Part shown: one piece after another, positions 26,343 through 36,029 of the stretch | How the letters are laid out: every line of letters begins with the position of its first letter | How positions within the stretch are numbered: position 1 is the first letter of the stretch | Assembly (NCBI GenBank): GCA_903878805.1 | Contig: CAIRJF010000012.1 | Span: 1-64,000 of the forward strand | Direction: 5' to 3' | DNA length: 64,000 bases | From: an uncultured Verrucomicrobia subdivision 3 bacterium | GTDB taxonomy: Bacteria > Verrucomicrobiota > Verrucomicrobiia > Limisphaerales > UBA11358 | Translations under genes and position numbers: made by a program | Notes under the pieces: model-generated | The model's database searches: none | The model's input: the letters and a program-made list of their open reading frames with translations, nothing else | What the model was told of the DNA's origin: nothing

Positions 26343-27857
26343 ATGAGCATCAACTTAAAACAGTTTGAAGTCTGGTTTGTCACGGGCAGCCAGCATCTTT
26401 ACGGTCCGGAAACTTTGAAGAAAGTCGCCGAGCATTCGCAGCAAATTTCCAAGGCGCTCAATGCGTCGCCCGCAATTCCGGTGAAAGTCATTTTCAAGCA
26501 GGTGCTCGTGACGCCCGACGCGGTCACAGAACTTTGCCAGGCCGCGAACAATGCGAAAAACTGCATTGGCTTGATTACTTGGTGCCACACGTTTTCGCCG
26601 TCAAAAATGTGGATCAACGGCCTCAAGCAGCTCCGCAAGCCGGTCGCGCATCTACACACGCAATATAATCGTGACATTCCATGGGCGACGATTGACATGG
26701 ATTTCATGAACATGAATCAGGCCGCACACGGCGACCGCGAGCACGGGTTCATCTGGAGCCGCTTGCGCTTGAGCCGCAAGGTGGTCGTCGGTTTCTGGCA
26801 GGAAAAATCCACGCAGGAAAAACTTGGCGCGTGGGCGCGCGCGGCGGCCGCATGGGCGGACTGGCAGACCGCGAAGTTCGTGCGTTTCGGCGATAACATG
26901 CGCGAAGTGGCCGTGACCGAAGGCGACAAAGTTTCCGCGCAAATCAAATTTGGTTTCGCCGTCAACGGCTACGGCGTCGGCGACTTGGTGAAAGTCGTCA
27001 ATGCAGTTTCGGAAAAGGAAATTGACGCGCTCGTGAAAACTTACGAGGCAGCTTACGAAATTTCCGCCGACTTGAAAAAAGGCGGCAAGCGCGCGAAGTC
27101 CGTTCGTGAAGCCGCGCGCATCGAACTCGGTTTGCGCGCATTTTTGACGGCGGGAAATTTCAAAGGTTTCACGACGACGTTTGAAGATTTGCATGGCCTC
27201 GTGCAGTTGCCCGGCCTCGCGCCGCAACGTTTGATGGCCGACGGTTTTGGTTTTGCCGGCGAAGGCGATTGGAAAACTGCCGCGCTCGTTCGCGCGATGA
27301 AGGTCATGGCGAGCGGACTCCAAGGCGGCACTTCGTTCATGGAAGATTACACTTACCATTTGCAGCCCGGAAACAAATTGGTGCTCGGCGCGCACATGCT
27401 GGAAATCTGTCCGAGCATCGCGGACGGAAAAGTTTCTTTGCAGGTGCATCCGCTCGGCATAGGCGGCAAGGCCGATCCGGCGCGCCTGGTGTTCAACACG
27501 CCTCCGGGCGCGGCACTCAATGCGGCGCTGATGGATTTTGGCAACCGGTTTCGTCTGCTCGTCAACGAAGTGGATGTCGTCAAACCGGAACAGCCGATGC
27601 CGAAATTGCCCGTGGCGCAGGCCGTTTGGAAATGCAGTCCGAATTTCGAGGACGCGTGCGCGGCGTGGATTTACGCGGGCGGCGCGCATCACACTGGTTT
27701 CAGCCACGCGGTCACGACGGAGATGCTCGAAGACTTTGCGGCCATCGCCGGAATCGAAGTTGTCGTGATTGACGCGGATACGAAATTGCGCCAGTTCAAA
27801 CAGGAATTGTTGTGGAACGAAACCGCGTATGGTTTGAAAGGCGGCTGGGTTTCCTGA
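26343..27857 (+). CDS. araA: L-arabinose isomerase
   Basis: Full-length AraA (504 residues): [21 protein letters not shown] at the N-terminus, [31 protein letters not shown], and the metal-binding Glu/His set [13 protein letters not shown] and [20 protein letters not shown] near the end supplies the last histidine. It converts L-arabinose to L-ribulose. It is followed 16 bases later by araB, so araA, araB and araD are one transcriptional unit. Confidence 0.98.
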   Translation: MSINLKQFEVWFVTGSQHLYGPETLKKVAEHSQQISKALNASPAIPVKVIFKQVLVTPDAVTELCQAANNAKNCIGLITWCHTFSPSKMWINGLKQLRKPVAHLHTQYNRDIPWATIDMDFMNMNQAAHGDREHGFIWSRLRLSRKVVVGFWQEKSTQEKLGAWARAAAAWADWQTAKFVRFGDNMREVAVTEGDKVSAQIKFGFAVNGYGVGDLVKVVNAVSEKEIDALVKTYEAAYEISADLKKGGKRAKSVREAARIELGLRAFLTAGNFKGFTTTFEDLHGLVQLPGLAPQRLMADGFGFAGEGDWKTAALVRAMKVMASGLQGGTSFMEDYTYHLQPGNKLVLGAHMLEICPSIADGKVSLQVHPLGIGGKADPARLVFNTPPGAALNAALMDFGNRFRLLVNEVDVVKPEQPMPKLPVAQAVWKCSPNFEDACAAWIYAGGAHHTGFSHAVTTEMLEDFAAIAGIEVVVIDADTKLRQFKQELLWNETAYGLKGGWVS

Positions 27858-27873
27858 TTCAAAATTAAAAGCA

Positions 27874-29550
27874 ATGAGTGTCAAATATACCATCGGTCTC
27901 GACTACGGCACGAATTCGGTTCGTGCGCTCATCGTCAACGTCGCCAACGGCGCGGAAATTGCCGCCGCCGTTTGGACTTACGCGCACGGAACGCAGGGCG
28001 TGATTCTTGCGCGCGACCCGAATCTCGCGCGGCAGCATCCGCTGGATTATGTCAACGGCGCAGAGATCACGATCAAGCAGGCGCTCGCGGCGGCAAAAAA
28101 AAACGTGAAAGGATTTAGTGCCGAGCAAGTCATCGGCATCGGCGTGGACACGACCGGCAGCACGCCGTTGCCGGTGGATGCGAACGGCCAGCCGCTCGCG
28201 TTCAATAAAAAATTTGCGGACAATCCCGCGGCGATGGCGTGGTTGTGGAAGGATCACACCGGCGTCAACGAAGCCGCCGAGATCACCGCCCTCGCAAAAA
28301 AAATGCGTCCGCAATTTCTCGCGAAATGCGGCGGCACGTATTCGAGCGAATGGTTTTGGAGCAAGATTTTGAAATGCCTGCGCGTCGCGCCGGAAGTTTT
28401 CAACGCCGCGCATTCGTGGATTGAACTCGCGGATTTTGTTCCCGCCGAACTGACCGGCACGCTCGCGCCGGAAAAATTTATCGCGGGCGTCTGCGCCGCC
28501 GGCCACAAGGCGATGTGGAACGCCAAGTGGGGCGGTTATCCCGACGTGGAATTTCTTTCCAAATTAAATCCGAAGCTCGCGCAACTGCGTTCGCGTCTGA
28601 CGCCGCGCGTTTATTCGATTGACAAATCCGTCGGCGGACTTACCGAAAGCTGGGCGAAGAAAACGGGTTTGACGGCGGGAATTCCCGTGGCCGTCGGCGC
28701 GTTCGACGCACATCTCGGCGCGGTCGGATCCGGCGTGGCGCCGGGAACGCTGGTGAAAATCATCGGCACGAGCACCTGCGACATCGCGATTTCGCCAAAC
28801 ACAAAAAAACTTGCCGATGTGCCGGGACTTTGCGGCATCGTGGACGGCAGCGTCTTGCCTGGGTATTTCGGACTCGAAGCGGGTCAATCCGCCGTGGGTG
28901 ATTTGTTCAACTGGCTCGTCAATTATATTGAGCCGGGTGGAAAAAAAGTTTTATCGCATCGCGCTTTGGACGAGGCGGCGCTGAAATTGCATCCGGGCGA
29001 AAGCGGTTTGCTCGCGCTGGATTGGAACAATGGCAATCGCACTGTGCTCGTGGATCAAAAACTCACTGGCCTGCTCATCGGCCAGACGCTTTACACGACG
29101 CCGGCAGAAATTTACCGCGCGCTGGTCGAGGCGACGGCGTTTGGCGCGCTGACGATCATCAATCGGTTTGAGGAATACGGCGTGAAGATTTCGTCGGTCG
29201 TGAATTGCGGCGGCATTGCGGACAAGAGCACGCTCACGATGCAGATTTATGCCGACGTGACGGGGCGGACGATGAAAGTTTCGCGTTCGGCGCAAACCTG
29301 CGCGCTCGGTTCGGCCATCGCGGTGGCGGTCGTGGCGGGCGCGCATAAAAATTATGCGGCGGCGCAAAAGGCGATGACGGGTTTGAAGCCGAAAATTTAC
29401 AAACCGAATGCGAAGGCGCACGCAACGTATCGCGAGTTGTATTCGGTCTACAAAGAATTGCATGATGCGTTTGGCACGAAGGAATGGAACGGAAATTTAT
29501 TCGGTGTAATGAAAAAGCTGATTGAGATTCGCAGTCGCGTGAGACAATAA
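27874..29550 (+). CDS. araB: Ribulokinase
   Basis: A FGGY-family kinase of 558 residues: N-terminal GLDYGTNSVRALIVNVANG, IGVDTTGSTPLPVD, and the C-terminal ATPase half with KIIGTSTCDIAI, GLEAGQSAVGDLFNW and ALVEATAFGALTIINRF. The last is the segment most diagnostic of AraB. It phosphorylates L-ribulose to L-ribulose-5-phosphate. It could also phosphorylate D-xylulose made by XylA, which would explain the lack of a separate XylB here; that is inference. Confidence 0.95.
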   Translation: MSVKYTIGLDYGTNSVRALIVNVANGAEIAAAVWTYAHGTQGVILARDPNLARQHPLDYVNGAEITIKQALAAAKKNVKGFSAEQVIGIGVDTTGSTPLPVDANGQPLAFNKKFADNPAAMAWLWKDHTGVNEAAEITALAKKMRPQFLAKCGGTYSSEWFWSKILKCLRVAPEVFNAAHSWIELADFVPAELTGTLAPEKFIAGVCAAGHKAMWNAKWGGYPDVEFLSKLNPKLAQLRSRLTPRVYSIDKSVGGLTESWAKKTGLTAGIPVAVGAFDAHLGAVGSGVAPGTLVKIIGTSTCDIAISPNTKKLADVPGLCGIVDGSVLPGYFGLEAGQSAVGDLFNWLVNYIEPGGKKVLSHRALDEAALKLHPGESGLLALDWNNGNRTVLVDQKLTGLLIGQTLYTTPAEIYRALVEATAFGALTIINRFEEYGVKISSVVNCGGIADKSTLTMQIYADVTGRTMKVSRSAQTCALGSAIAVAVVAGAHKNYAAAQKAMTGLKPKIYKPNAKAHATYRELYSVYKELHDAFGTKEWNGNLFGVMKKLIEIRSRVRQ

Positions 29551-29555
29551 ATTTT

Positions 29556-30254
29556 ATGCTCGAAAAATTAAAAGCTGAAGTCTGCGCGGCGAATTTGGAT
29601 TTGGTTCGCAAAGGGCTGGTCATCGAAACTTGGGGCAATGCGAGCGGCGTTGATCGCGAGCGCGGGTTGGTGGTCATCAAGCCGAGCGGCGTGCCTTACG
29701 ATGACATGAAGCCTAAGCACATGGTCGTCGTCTCGCTGGCCGATGGCAAATTGGTCGAAGGAAATTTGAAGCCGAGTTCGGACACGGCAACGCACTTGGT
29801 TTTGTATCGCGCGTTTCCGAAAATCGGCGGCGTGGTGCACACGCACAGTTTGTTCGCGACGGCGTGGGCGCAGGCGCAACGCGGGTTGCCTAGCTATGGC
29901 ACGACGCAGGCGGATTATTGGTATGGCGACGTGCCTTGCACGCGCTTGCTGAAGCCAGCGAAAATTAAAAAGGATTACGAGGCGAACACAGGCGAGGTCA
30001 TCGTGGAAACTTTTCGTAAATTAAAATTTGATCCGCTGCAGCATCCGGCGGTTTTGGTGGCCAGTCACGGGCCGTTCGCCTGGGGCAAGAGTGTGGCGGA
30101 GGCGGTTCACAATGCGGGCGTGCTGGAATTTATTGCACGATTGAACGGCGAGACGCTGCGCATCAATCCGAAATTGAAGCCGATGCAAAGTGTGTTGCTG
30201 GAAAAACATTTTCTTCGCAAGCACGGCGCGAATGCTTATTATGGCCAGAAATAA
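29556..30254 (+). CDS. araD: L-ribulose-5-phosphate 4-epimerase
   Basis: A class II aldolase/adducin-fold enzyme of 232 residues: LVIETWGNASGVDRERGLVVIKPSGV, the phosphate-binding KPSSDTATHLVLYRAFP, the zinc histidines GGVVHTHSLFATAWAQ and VLVASHGPFAWG. It converts L-ribulose-5-phosphate to D-xylulose-5-phosphate, completing the arabinose route into the pentose phosphate pathway. It is 5 bases after araB. Confidence 0.96.
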   Translation: MLEKLKAEVCAANLDLVRKGLVIETWGNASGVDRERGLVVIKPSGVPYDDMKPKHMVVVSLADGKLVEGNLKPSSDTATHLVLYRAFPKIGGVVHTHSLFATAWAQAQRGLPSYGTTQADYWYGDVPCTRLLKPAKIKKDYEANTGEVIVETFRKLKFDPLQHPAVLVASHGPFAWGKSVAEAVHNAGVLEFIARLNGETLRINPKLKPMQSVLLEKHFLRKHGANAYYGQK

Positions 30255-30276
30255 ATTCTCAAACCGCAGAAAAATC

Positions 30277-31434
30277 ATGAACAAGATCATCCAACTCATC
30301 ACTGTCACGTCGCTGGGACTTTTTGCGGCGTGCTTAACCGGCTGCAACACTATGTCAAACACCCCCAAAGGAAACATCACGAAAGCGGATTTCGGCCAGA
30401 CCCCCGCCGGCGAGGCCGTGGAACTTTACACGCTGACCAACAGCCACGGCATGACGGCCACCATCATGAATTACGGCGGCATTGTGACGTCGCTGAAAGT
30501 GCCGGACAAGAACGGCCAGCTCGGCGACGTGGTGTTGGGTTACGACAACCTGGAAGGCTATCTCAAAAGCTCGCCGTATTTCGGCGCGCTCATCGGGCGT
30601 TACGGCAACCGCATCGCGCACGGGAAATTTTCTTTGGATGGTGTCGAATACACTTTGGCGACGAATAATGGCGTAAATTCGCTGCACGGCGGGCTGAAAG
30701 GTTTTGACAAGCAGGTGTGGACGGCGCGGGCGTTGCCGACGGCAAACGGTCCGGCGCTCATCCTGACTTATGTGAGCCGGGGCGGTGAGGAAGGTTATCC
30801 GGGCAACCTTTATGTCACGGCAATTTATACGGTCACGGAAGACAATGCGTTGCGGCTGGATTTCACGGCGACGGCCGACCGCGACACAGTCTGCAATCTT
30901 ACGCATCATTCATACTTCAATTTGCGCGGCAGCGGAGATGTGCTTGACCATGTTGTCTATATCAACGCCGATACTTTCACGCCGGTGGACAGCACGCTTA
31001 TCCCGAACGGCGAACTGTATCCGGTGGCGGGAACTGCGTTTGATTTCCGCACGCCGACACCGATTGGCACGCGCATCAACAACACGAACGACGAACAAAT
31101 CAAGCTCGGCGGCGGTTACGACCACAATTGGGTTTTGAACAAGCAGGGCAACGAGCTTTCGCTCGCCGCGCGCGTCAGCGAACCGACCAGCGGTCGCACG
31201 CTGGAAGTCTGGACGACGGAACCGGGCACGCAGTTTTACACCGGAAATTTTCTCGACGGTTCCATCACCGGCAAGGGCGGCTGGACTTACCAAAAGCGCG
31301 ACGCCTTCTGTTTTGAGCCGCAGCATTTCCCTGACTCGCCCAACCATCCCAACTTTCCGACGACCGAGTTGAAGCCGGGCGAAACTTACAAGAACACCAT
31401 CATCTATCAATTCTCCGTCAAGCAAACCAACTAA
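30277..31434 (+). CDS. Lipoprotein aldose 1-epimerase (mutarotase)
   Basis: The ATG at 30277 opens a type II signal peptide with lipobox LTGC near residue 24; the track start at 30190 lies inside araD. The mature part is a GalM-like epimerase: TIMNYGGIVTSLKVPDK, GRYGNRIAHGKF, SLHGGLKGFDKQVW, LTHHSYFNLRG with the catalytic His, and GGGYDHNWVL. GalM-type enzymes interconvert sugar anomers. A lipid-anchored copy would act on the outside of the cytoplasmic membrane or at the outer membrane, supplying the right anomer for uptake or XylA/AraA. It follows araD in the operon. Confidence 0.92.
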   Translation: MNKIIQLITVTSLGLFAACLTGCNTMSNTPKGNITKADFGQTPAGEAVELYTLTNSHGMTATIMNYGGIVTSLKVPDKNGQLGDVVLGYDNLEGYLKSSPYFGALIGRYGNRIAHGKFSLDGVEYTLATNNGVNSLHGGLKGFDKQVWTARALPTANGPALILTYVSRGGEEGYPGNLYVTAIYTVTEDNALRLDFTATADRDTVCNLTHHSYFNLRGSGDVLDHVVYINADTFTPVDSTLIPNGELYPVAGTAFDFRTPTPIGTRINNTNDEQIKLGGGYDHNWVLNKQGNELSLAARVSEPTSGRTLEVWTTEPGTQFYTGNFLDGSITGKGGWTYQKRDAFCFEPQHFPDSPNHPNFPTTELKPGETYKNTIIYQFSVKQTN

Positions 31435-31452
31435 ACCAACGACCAACTGACC

Positions 31453-32439
31453 ATGAAAAAACTTCAATCCATTTTTGCCGCAGTTTGCGTCGCGGCGCTT
31501 GTTTCCGGCTGTGGCAAATCTGATTCTTCCGCAAATGGCGGCGGGCCGGCTCCGGCGGCCGGCAAAAAACTGAAGCTGGCGTTCGTCTCCAACAACGCGG
31601 CGACGTTCTGGACGATTGCACGTTCGGGTTGCGACGCAGCGGCGGCGGAACTTGGCAATGTGGACGTGGATTTTCGGATTCCCTCGACCGGCAGCGCTGC
31701 CGAGCAGCAGCAGATTCTCGACGACCTCGTCGCGAAAGGTGTTGATGGCATCGCGGTCAGCCCGATTGACCCGAAGAACCAGATTGATTTTCTGAACAAG
31801 ATCGCGGCCTCCACGTTGTTGATCACCTGTGACAGCGATGCGGCGGACAGCAAACGCGTCTGCTACATCGGCACGGACAATTTCGCGGCGGGGCAGCAGG
31901 CCGGCAAGCTGATCAAGGAAGCGCTGCCCAACGGCGGCAAGATCATGGTGTTCGTTGGTTATGCCGACGCACAAAACGCCAAAGATCGTTTTGGCGGCAT
32001 CAAGAATGAACTTGAAGGCTCGAACATCGAAGTCATTGACCTCCGCACCGATGATACGGACACGGTTCGGGCGCAGAAAAATGCCGAAGACACGCTTGTA
32101 AAATATCCCGACATCTCCGCGCTCGTCGGTCTTTACAACTACAATGGCCCGGCAATTTTGAATGCCGTCCGTTCAGCAGGCGCGGCGGGAAAGGTGAAAA
32201 TTGTCTGCTTTGATGAGAATGCCGAGACGCTTGACGGCGTGGCCAGCGGCGACATTTATGGCACGGTCGTCCAGCAGCCGTTTGAGTTCGGCAAACAGTC
32301 CATCACCAAGATGGCGAAGTATCTCGGCGGCGACAAAGCCGCGCTCGCCGGCGGCAAGCAGATCATCCCCACGCGTAGCCTGAAGAAGGATGACATTGCC
32401 GGCTTCAAGGCTGATTTGGCAAAAATTCTCGGCAAATAA
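31453..32439 (+). CDS. Sugar ABC transporter substrate-binding lipoprotein (RbsB type)
   Basis: N-terminal signal with lipobox LVSGCGKSD near residue 22, then a type I periplasmic-binding fold: LKLAFVSNNAATFWTIARSGCDAAAAELGNVDV, DGIAVSPIDPK, CYIGTDNFAAGQQAGKLIKEALPNGGKIMVF, and VGLYNYNGPAILNAV. It binds a pentose or similar sugar and delivers it to a membrane permease. Its position after the ara genes suggests arabinose or xylose as ligand. An 8-bp inverted repeat follows it before the ATPase gene. Confidence 0.93.
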   Translation: MKKLQSIFAAVCVAALVSGCGKSDSSANGGGPAPAAGKKLKLAFVSNNAATFWTIARSGCDAAAAELGNVDVDFRIPSTGSAAEQQQILDDLVAKGVDGIAVSPIDPKNQIDFLNKIAASTLLITCDSDAADSKRVCYIGTDNFAAGQQAGKLIKEALPNGGKIMVFVGYADAQNAKDRFGGIKNELEGSNIEVIDLRTDDTDTVRAQKNAEDTLVKYPDISALVGLYNYNGPAILNAVRSAGAAGKVKIVCFDENAETLDGVASGDIYGTVVQQPFEFGKQSITKMAKYLGGDKAALAGGKQIIPTRSLKKDDIAGFKADLAKILGK

Positions 32440-32452
32440 AATTAAAACTGAG

Positions 32453-32502
32453 AAATACTCAATCCATGCGACATAATTTTCGTTCTCATGTTTAGAGTAT
32501 TT
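32453..32502. repeat. Intergenic inverted repeat between binding protein and ATPase genes
   Basis: AAATACTC at 32453-32460 and GAGTATTT at 32495-32502 can form an 8-bp stem with a 34-base loop. Such stem-loops behind binding-protein genes can stabilise the upstream mRNA and reduce downstream expression. That role is inferred. Confidence 0.4.
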
Positions 32503-32526
32503 AGCGGCTGAATAAATTAAGAAATC

Positions 32527-34050
32527 ATGAGCAACGGCCCGCTTCTTTCCATGCGCGGAATCGGCAAACGGTTCCCCGGCGTCATCGCGTTGGACAACGT
32601 CTCGCTCGACATCGGCGCGGGCGAGGTCGTCGCGTTGTGCGGCGAGAACGGTGCAGGCAAATCCACGCTGATGAAAATCCTCGGCGGCGTCTATCAGCCG
32701 GATGCCGGGGAAATTTTGATGGACGGCGTGGCGGTGAAAATCAACAACGTCACCGATTCGATGAAATTGCGCGTCGCCTTTATTCATCAGGAGTTGAACG
32801 TCCTCGACAATCTTGACGTGGCGGCGAATGTGTTTCTTGGCCGCGAGCCAAAAAATGCGCTCGGCCTGATTGACTTCAAAAAAATTCACGCGGACACGGA
32901 GCCGTTGCTCAAGCGCCTCGGCCTCGATGTTTCCAGTAAAACGCCGTTGGAAAAATTGTCCATCGCGCAGAAGCAGATGGTGGAGATTGCGAAAGCGCTG
33001 TCGCTTAATTCGCGCATCATCATCATGGACGAGCCGACGTCGAGTCTCACGTTGACGGAGACGGACCGCTTGCTGGAACTGGTATGTGAATTAAGCGAGC
33101 AGGGCGTGAGTGTCGTTTATATTTCGCATCGCCTCGGCGAAGTGGAGCATTGCGCCGACCGCGTGGTGGTCTTACGCGACGGCAAGAATGCCGGCGAACT
33201 GCCGCAATCCGAGGTCAGCCACGACCGCATTGTGAGCCTCATGGTCGGTCGCGAAATCAAAAGTTGCTACACTGCTTCCGCCGGCGCAAAGACACCGGGT
33301 TATTTCAAAGTCCGCAACGCGCGTTCCAGCCGTTACCCGGCGAAGACCGTTGAGTTCGATGCGGCGCGTGGCGAAATTTTGGGATTCGCCGGACTGGTCG
33401 GGGCCGGGCGCTCGGAAATTGTCAAGGCCATGGTCGGCCTCGATAATGGCGGCAGTGCCGAGGTCACGATTGGAGACGAAAAAATTTCCATCAATAAACC
33501 CGCCGATGCCATTGGCCACGGAATTTTTCTGGTGCCGGAAGATCGGCGCGGCGAAGGTCTCGTCACGGCGATGACCGTGCGCGAAAACACCACGTTACCG
33601 TCGTTGGAAAAATATTCCACATTCAACCTCATCAGCCAGAAACGCGAACGCAAGGTAACGGACGAGCAGATTAAATCGTTGAAAATCAAAACGCCGAGTG
33701 GCGAGGCACTGGTTTTGAATTTGAGCGGCGGCAACCAGCAAAAAGTCGTCCTCGGCAAATGGCTCTCGATGAATCCGAAGGTGATGATTCTTGACGAGCC
33801 GACGCGCGGGATTGATGTTGGCGCTAAGGCGGAAATTTACCGGCTCATGCGCGAACTGGCCGACGGCGGCGGCGTGATTCTGATGATCAGTTCCGACATG
33901 GAGGAAGTTTTGAATGTCAGCGACCGCGTGGCCGTGATGCACGAGGGCAAAATCACCGGCGTCCTTGAACGCGCGGATTGTAACGAGGAAAACGTGATGA
34001 ATCTCGCCGTCGGCAAAACCATCTCGGCGGCAAAAGCGGCGGTGAATTGA
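32527..34050 (+). CDS. Sugar ABC transporter ATPase with two NBDs (RbsA/XylG/AraG type)
   Basis: The two NBDs are fused. The first has Walker A GENGAGKSTLMK, signature LEKLSIAQKQM and Walker B IIIMDEPTSSL. The second has the degenerate Walker A GLVGAGRSEIVK, signature LSGGNQQKVVLGKW and Walker B VMILDEPTRGIDVGAK. This is the CUT2 architecture. It energises uptake of the sugar held by the upstream binding protein. In every CUT2 system I know a permease gene follows; here the next gene is convergent hemA, so the operon ends without one. The last residues are Ala-rich. Confidence 0.96.
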   Translation: MSNGPLLSMRGIGKRFPGVIALDNVSLDIGAGEVVALCGENGAGKSTLMKILGGVYQPDAGEILMDGVAVKINNVTDSMKLRVAFIHQELNVLDNLDVAANVFLGREPKNALGLIDFKKIHADTEPLLKRLGLDVSSKTPLEKLSIAQKQMVEIAKALSLNSRIIIMDEPTSSLTLTETDRLLELVCELSEQGVSVVYISHRLGEVEHCADRVVVLRDGKNAGELPQSEVSHDRIVSLMVGREIKSCYTASAGAKTPGYFKVRNARSSRYPAKTVEFDAARGEILGFAGLVGAGRSEIVKAMVGLDNGGSAEVTIGDEKISINKPADAIGHGIFLVPEDRRGEGLVTAMTVRENTTLPSLEKYSTFNLISQKRERKVTDEQIKSLKIKTPSGEALVLNLSGGNQQKVVLGKWLSMNPKVMILDEPTRGIDVGAKAEIYRLMRELADGGGVILMISSDMEEVLNVSDRVAVMHEGKITGVLERADCNEENVMNLAVGKTISAAKAAVN

Positions 34051-34130
34051 GTTTTTGGCCGCAGTTTATTGCAGCCGGTTTCAACCGGGTGTTTCAGCTG
34101 CACCCTTAATTTTTAGTCGGTGGCCGGATT

Positions 34131-35141
34131 TTATCTTGCCCCAATCAGAGCCGCGACTTTCTCGGCAATTATTTTTTCACAGCGGGCGACTTCCTCTTTT
34201 CGCAAATTCAAATAATCGTCGGCGATACTTTGCAGGTCGTCTACGTTGTAGAGATAGACGTTGTCGAGTGAATTGACGGCGGGGTCAATGTCGCGCGGCA
34301 CGGCGATGTCAATCAGCAGCAGCGGGCGATTTTTGCGGCGCTTCATCAACGGCTCCAGCTTGGCGCGATCCAAAATATGCTGCGGGGCGGCGGTGCTGCT
34401 GATGGCGATGTCAATGCGCTCAAATTCCTCCGGCCAATGCTCAAACGGCACGGCGCGTCCGCCGAGTTCGGCGGCGAGCGTCGCAGCGCGTTCGGGCGAA
34501 CGGTTGGTGACGGTGATTTTTTTTACGCCGCGCGATTGCAACGCGCGCGCCGTTTTCTCGCTCGTCTCGCCGGCGCCGATGACGAGGACTTCATGCTCGG
34601 CAAGCGAGCTGAAAATTTTTTCTGCGAGTTCCACGGCGGCGGACATGACGGAAACGCTGCCGCGCTGGATGTTCGTCGCGGTGCGGATGTGTTTGGCGAC
34701 GTTGAAGGCGCGTTGGAAGGCCTTGTTCAGCCGCGCGCCGGTGTGCTGGTGCGCGAGTGCAAGTTCGTAGGCGTCCTTGAGCTGGCCAAAAATTTCCGTC
34801 TCGCCGATGACCATGGAATCAAGACCGCTCGCGACTTTGAAAAGATGGTTCAGACTTTGCGGTTCGGCGAATGAATAAATTTCATCGCCGAGCGCTCTCT
34901 CGAAGGCGTGGTGGGCAATCAGAAACTTTTTAATTTCTGCGCACGCCGCGTGCGGGGCAAGCGTAGTCGCGGCATAAATTTCCACCCGGTTGCAGGTCGA
35001 GAGAATGGCTGCTTCAGTGGCAATTCCCGATTCACGCAGGGCGGCGAGCGCATCGGGAATGGTTTCGTCGGCAAACGCGAAGCGTTCGCGCAGTTCCACG
35101 GGCGATGTGCGATGGCTCAAACCGATGACGACAACGCTCAT
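34131..35141 (-). CDS. hemA: Glutamyl-tRNA reductase, short form
   Basis: The ATG at 35141 (MSVVVIGLSHRTSPVELRERF) overlaps the upstream gene's stop by 4 bases; the track's 188-residue extension is a shadow of that gene. Motifs are ILSTCNRVEIYA with the catalytic Cys, VASGLDSMVIGETEIFGQLKDAYELA, the NADPH fold VLVIGAGETSEKTARAL and LLIDIAVPRDIDPAV. It reduces Glu-tRNA to glutamate-1-semialdehyde, the first haem precursor. It is 336 residues, ending at the spinal helix (RKEEVARCEKIIAEKV), so most of the C-terminal dimerisation domain of the usual 400-430 residue enzyme is absent. Confidence 0.93.
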   Translation of the reverse strand: MSVVVIGLSHRTSPVELRERFAFADETIPDALAALRESGIATEAAILSTCNRVEIYAATTLAPHAACAEIKKFLIAHHAFERALGDEIYSFAEPQSLNHLFKVASGLDSMVIGETEIFGQLKDAYELALAHQHTGARLNKAFQRAFNVAKHIRTATNIQRGSVSVMSAAVELAEKIFSSLAEHEVLVIGAGETSEKTARALQSRGVKKITVTNRSPERAATLAAELGGRAVPFEHWPEEFERIDIAISSTAAPQHILDRAKLEPLMKRRKNRPLLLIDIAVPRDIDPAVNSLDNVYLYNVDDLQSIADDYLNLRKEEVARCEKIIAEKVAALIGAR

Positions 35142-35959
35142 TGATTGTGCAGGCTGGAAAAGTGGTTGGTGATGCCAAACGTCAGCAGCAAAAACACGAA
35201 GGCGATGACAATGCCGATGGTGAACCGCCGCGTGGAGCGTCCGAAAAAAAGCCGCGCCACAAGCAATTCCAAATACACCAGCCACATGAGTGCCGACCAG
35301 ATGACTTTTGGGTCGGAGAAATAACGGTCGCCGACGGGGCGTGGCAGTTGCGAGCCGGTGACGAGGCCGATGGTGAACAGCGCGAAGCCGGTGAGCGTCA
35401 GCCGCAGCGTGATGAGTTCGAGCCGCTGGATGGATGGCAGCAGCGAGAGCAACGCGCGGAGCTTGTGAAATTTCAAGTCGTGCTGCTGCATCAAGAACAT
35501 CGCCGCCGCGACCGCCGCCAGACCGAATGCGCCGTAGGATTGGAGAATCGTCGCCGCGTGCAGGCTGCGGAGCGCGCCGGAAAATTCCGGTTTTAATCCG
35601 TGCGGCGGATCGAGCGACGGCATCAGCGCAAAAATTCCGACCGTGAACAAAACCGGCGCGGTGAACGCGGCGAGAAATTTGAAGCGCGGCAGTAGCGAGT
35701 AAACCAGACACGCGAGGCCGAGTGCCCAGAGCAGGAAGGTCGTCGCTTCATAGAGATTGTTGACGGGGCAACTGTGCAGCGTCATGCCGCGTTTGAACAT
35801 TGCGAGCGTGTGGAGCGCGACGCCAGCGGCGAGCAAAAAATAATTCGCCCATTCGTCGCGGCGAAATCCTTTGCGCCAGAGAAAAACGGAATAGAGTGTG
35901 CTCAAACCGTAAAAAATTACGGCGAGCAAAAAACAATGCCGGTCGGTGAACCAAGCCAT
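35138..35959 (-). CDS. CcsA/HemX-like cytochrome c assembly membrane protein
   Basis: Eight or so membrane helices, with GLSTLYSVFLWRKGF, LHTLAMFKRGMTLHSCPVNNLYEATTFLLWALG and ALMWLVYLELL. The helix pattern and conserved His residues match the CcsA/HemX family. HemX-type proteins are frequently encoded with hemA and modulate its level; CcsA-type proteins handle haem for cytochrome c. I start at the ATG at 35959 (MAWFTDRHCF); the track ORF begins at 36028, close to the divergent lytic transglycosylase gene. Translational overlap with hemA supports a haem-related role. Confidence 0.85.
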   Translation of the reverse strand: MAWFTDRHCFLLAVIFYGLSTLYSVFLWRKGFRRDEWANYFLLAAGVALHTLAMFKRGMTLHSCPVNNLYEATTFLLWALGLACLVYSLLPRFKFLAAFTAPVLFTVGIFALMPSLDPPHGLKPEFSGALRSLHAATILQSYGAFGLAAVAAAMFLMQQHDLKFHKLRALLSLLPSIQRLELITLRLTLTGFALFTIGLVTGSQLPRPVGDRYFSDPKVIWSALMWLVYLELLVARLFFGRSTRRFTIGIVIAFVFLLLTFGITNHFSSLHNQ

Positions 35960-36029
35960 GCGATAGGTTAAGGGCGAAGCGGGCTGGTGCAAAGCGGCAA
36001 GTTGTTTCCGCCATTGAACCGATAGCAAA

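Noticed and set aside
34131-35711. 526-aa ORF covering hemA
   Set aside because: Its first 188 residues are an antisense-style shadow of the upstream ccsA-like gene; the real start is the ATG at 35141 with a 4-base overlap.
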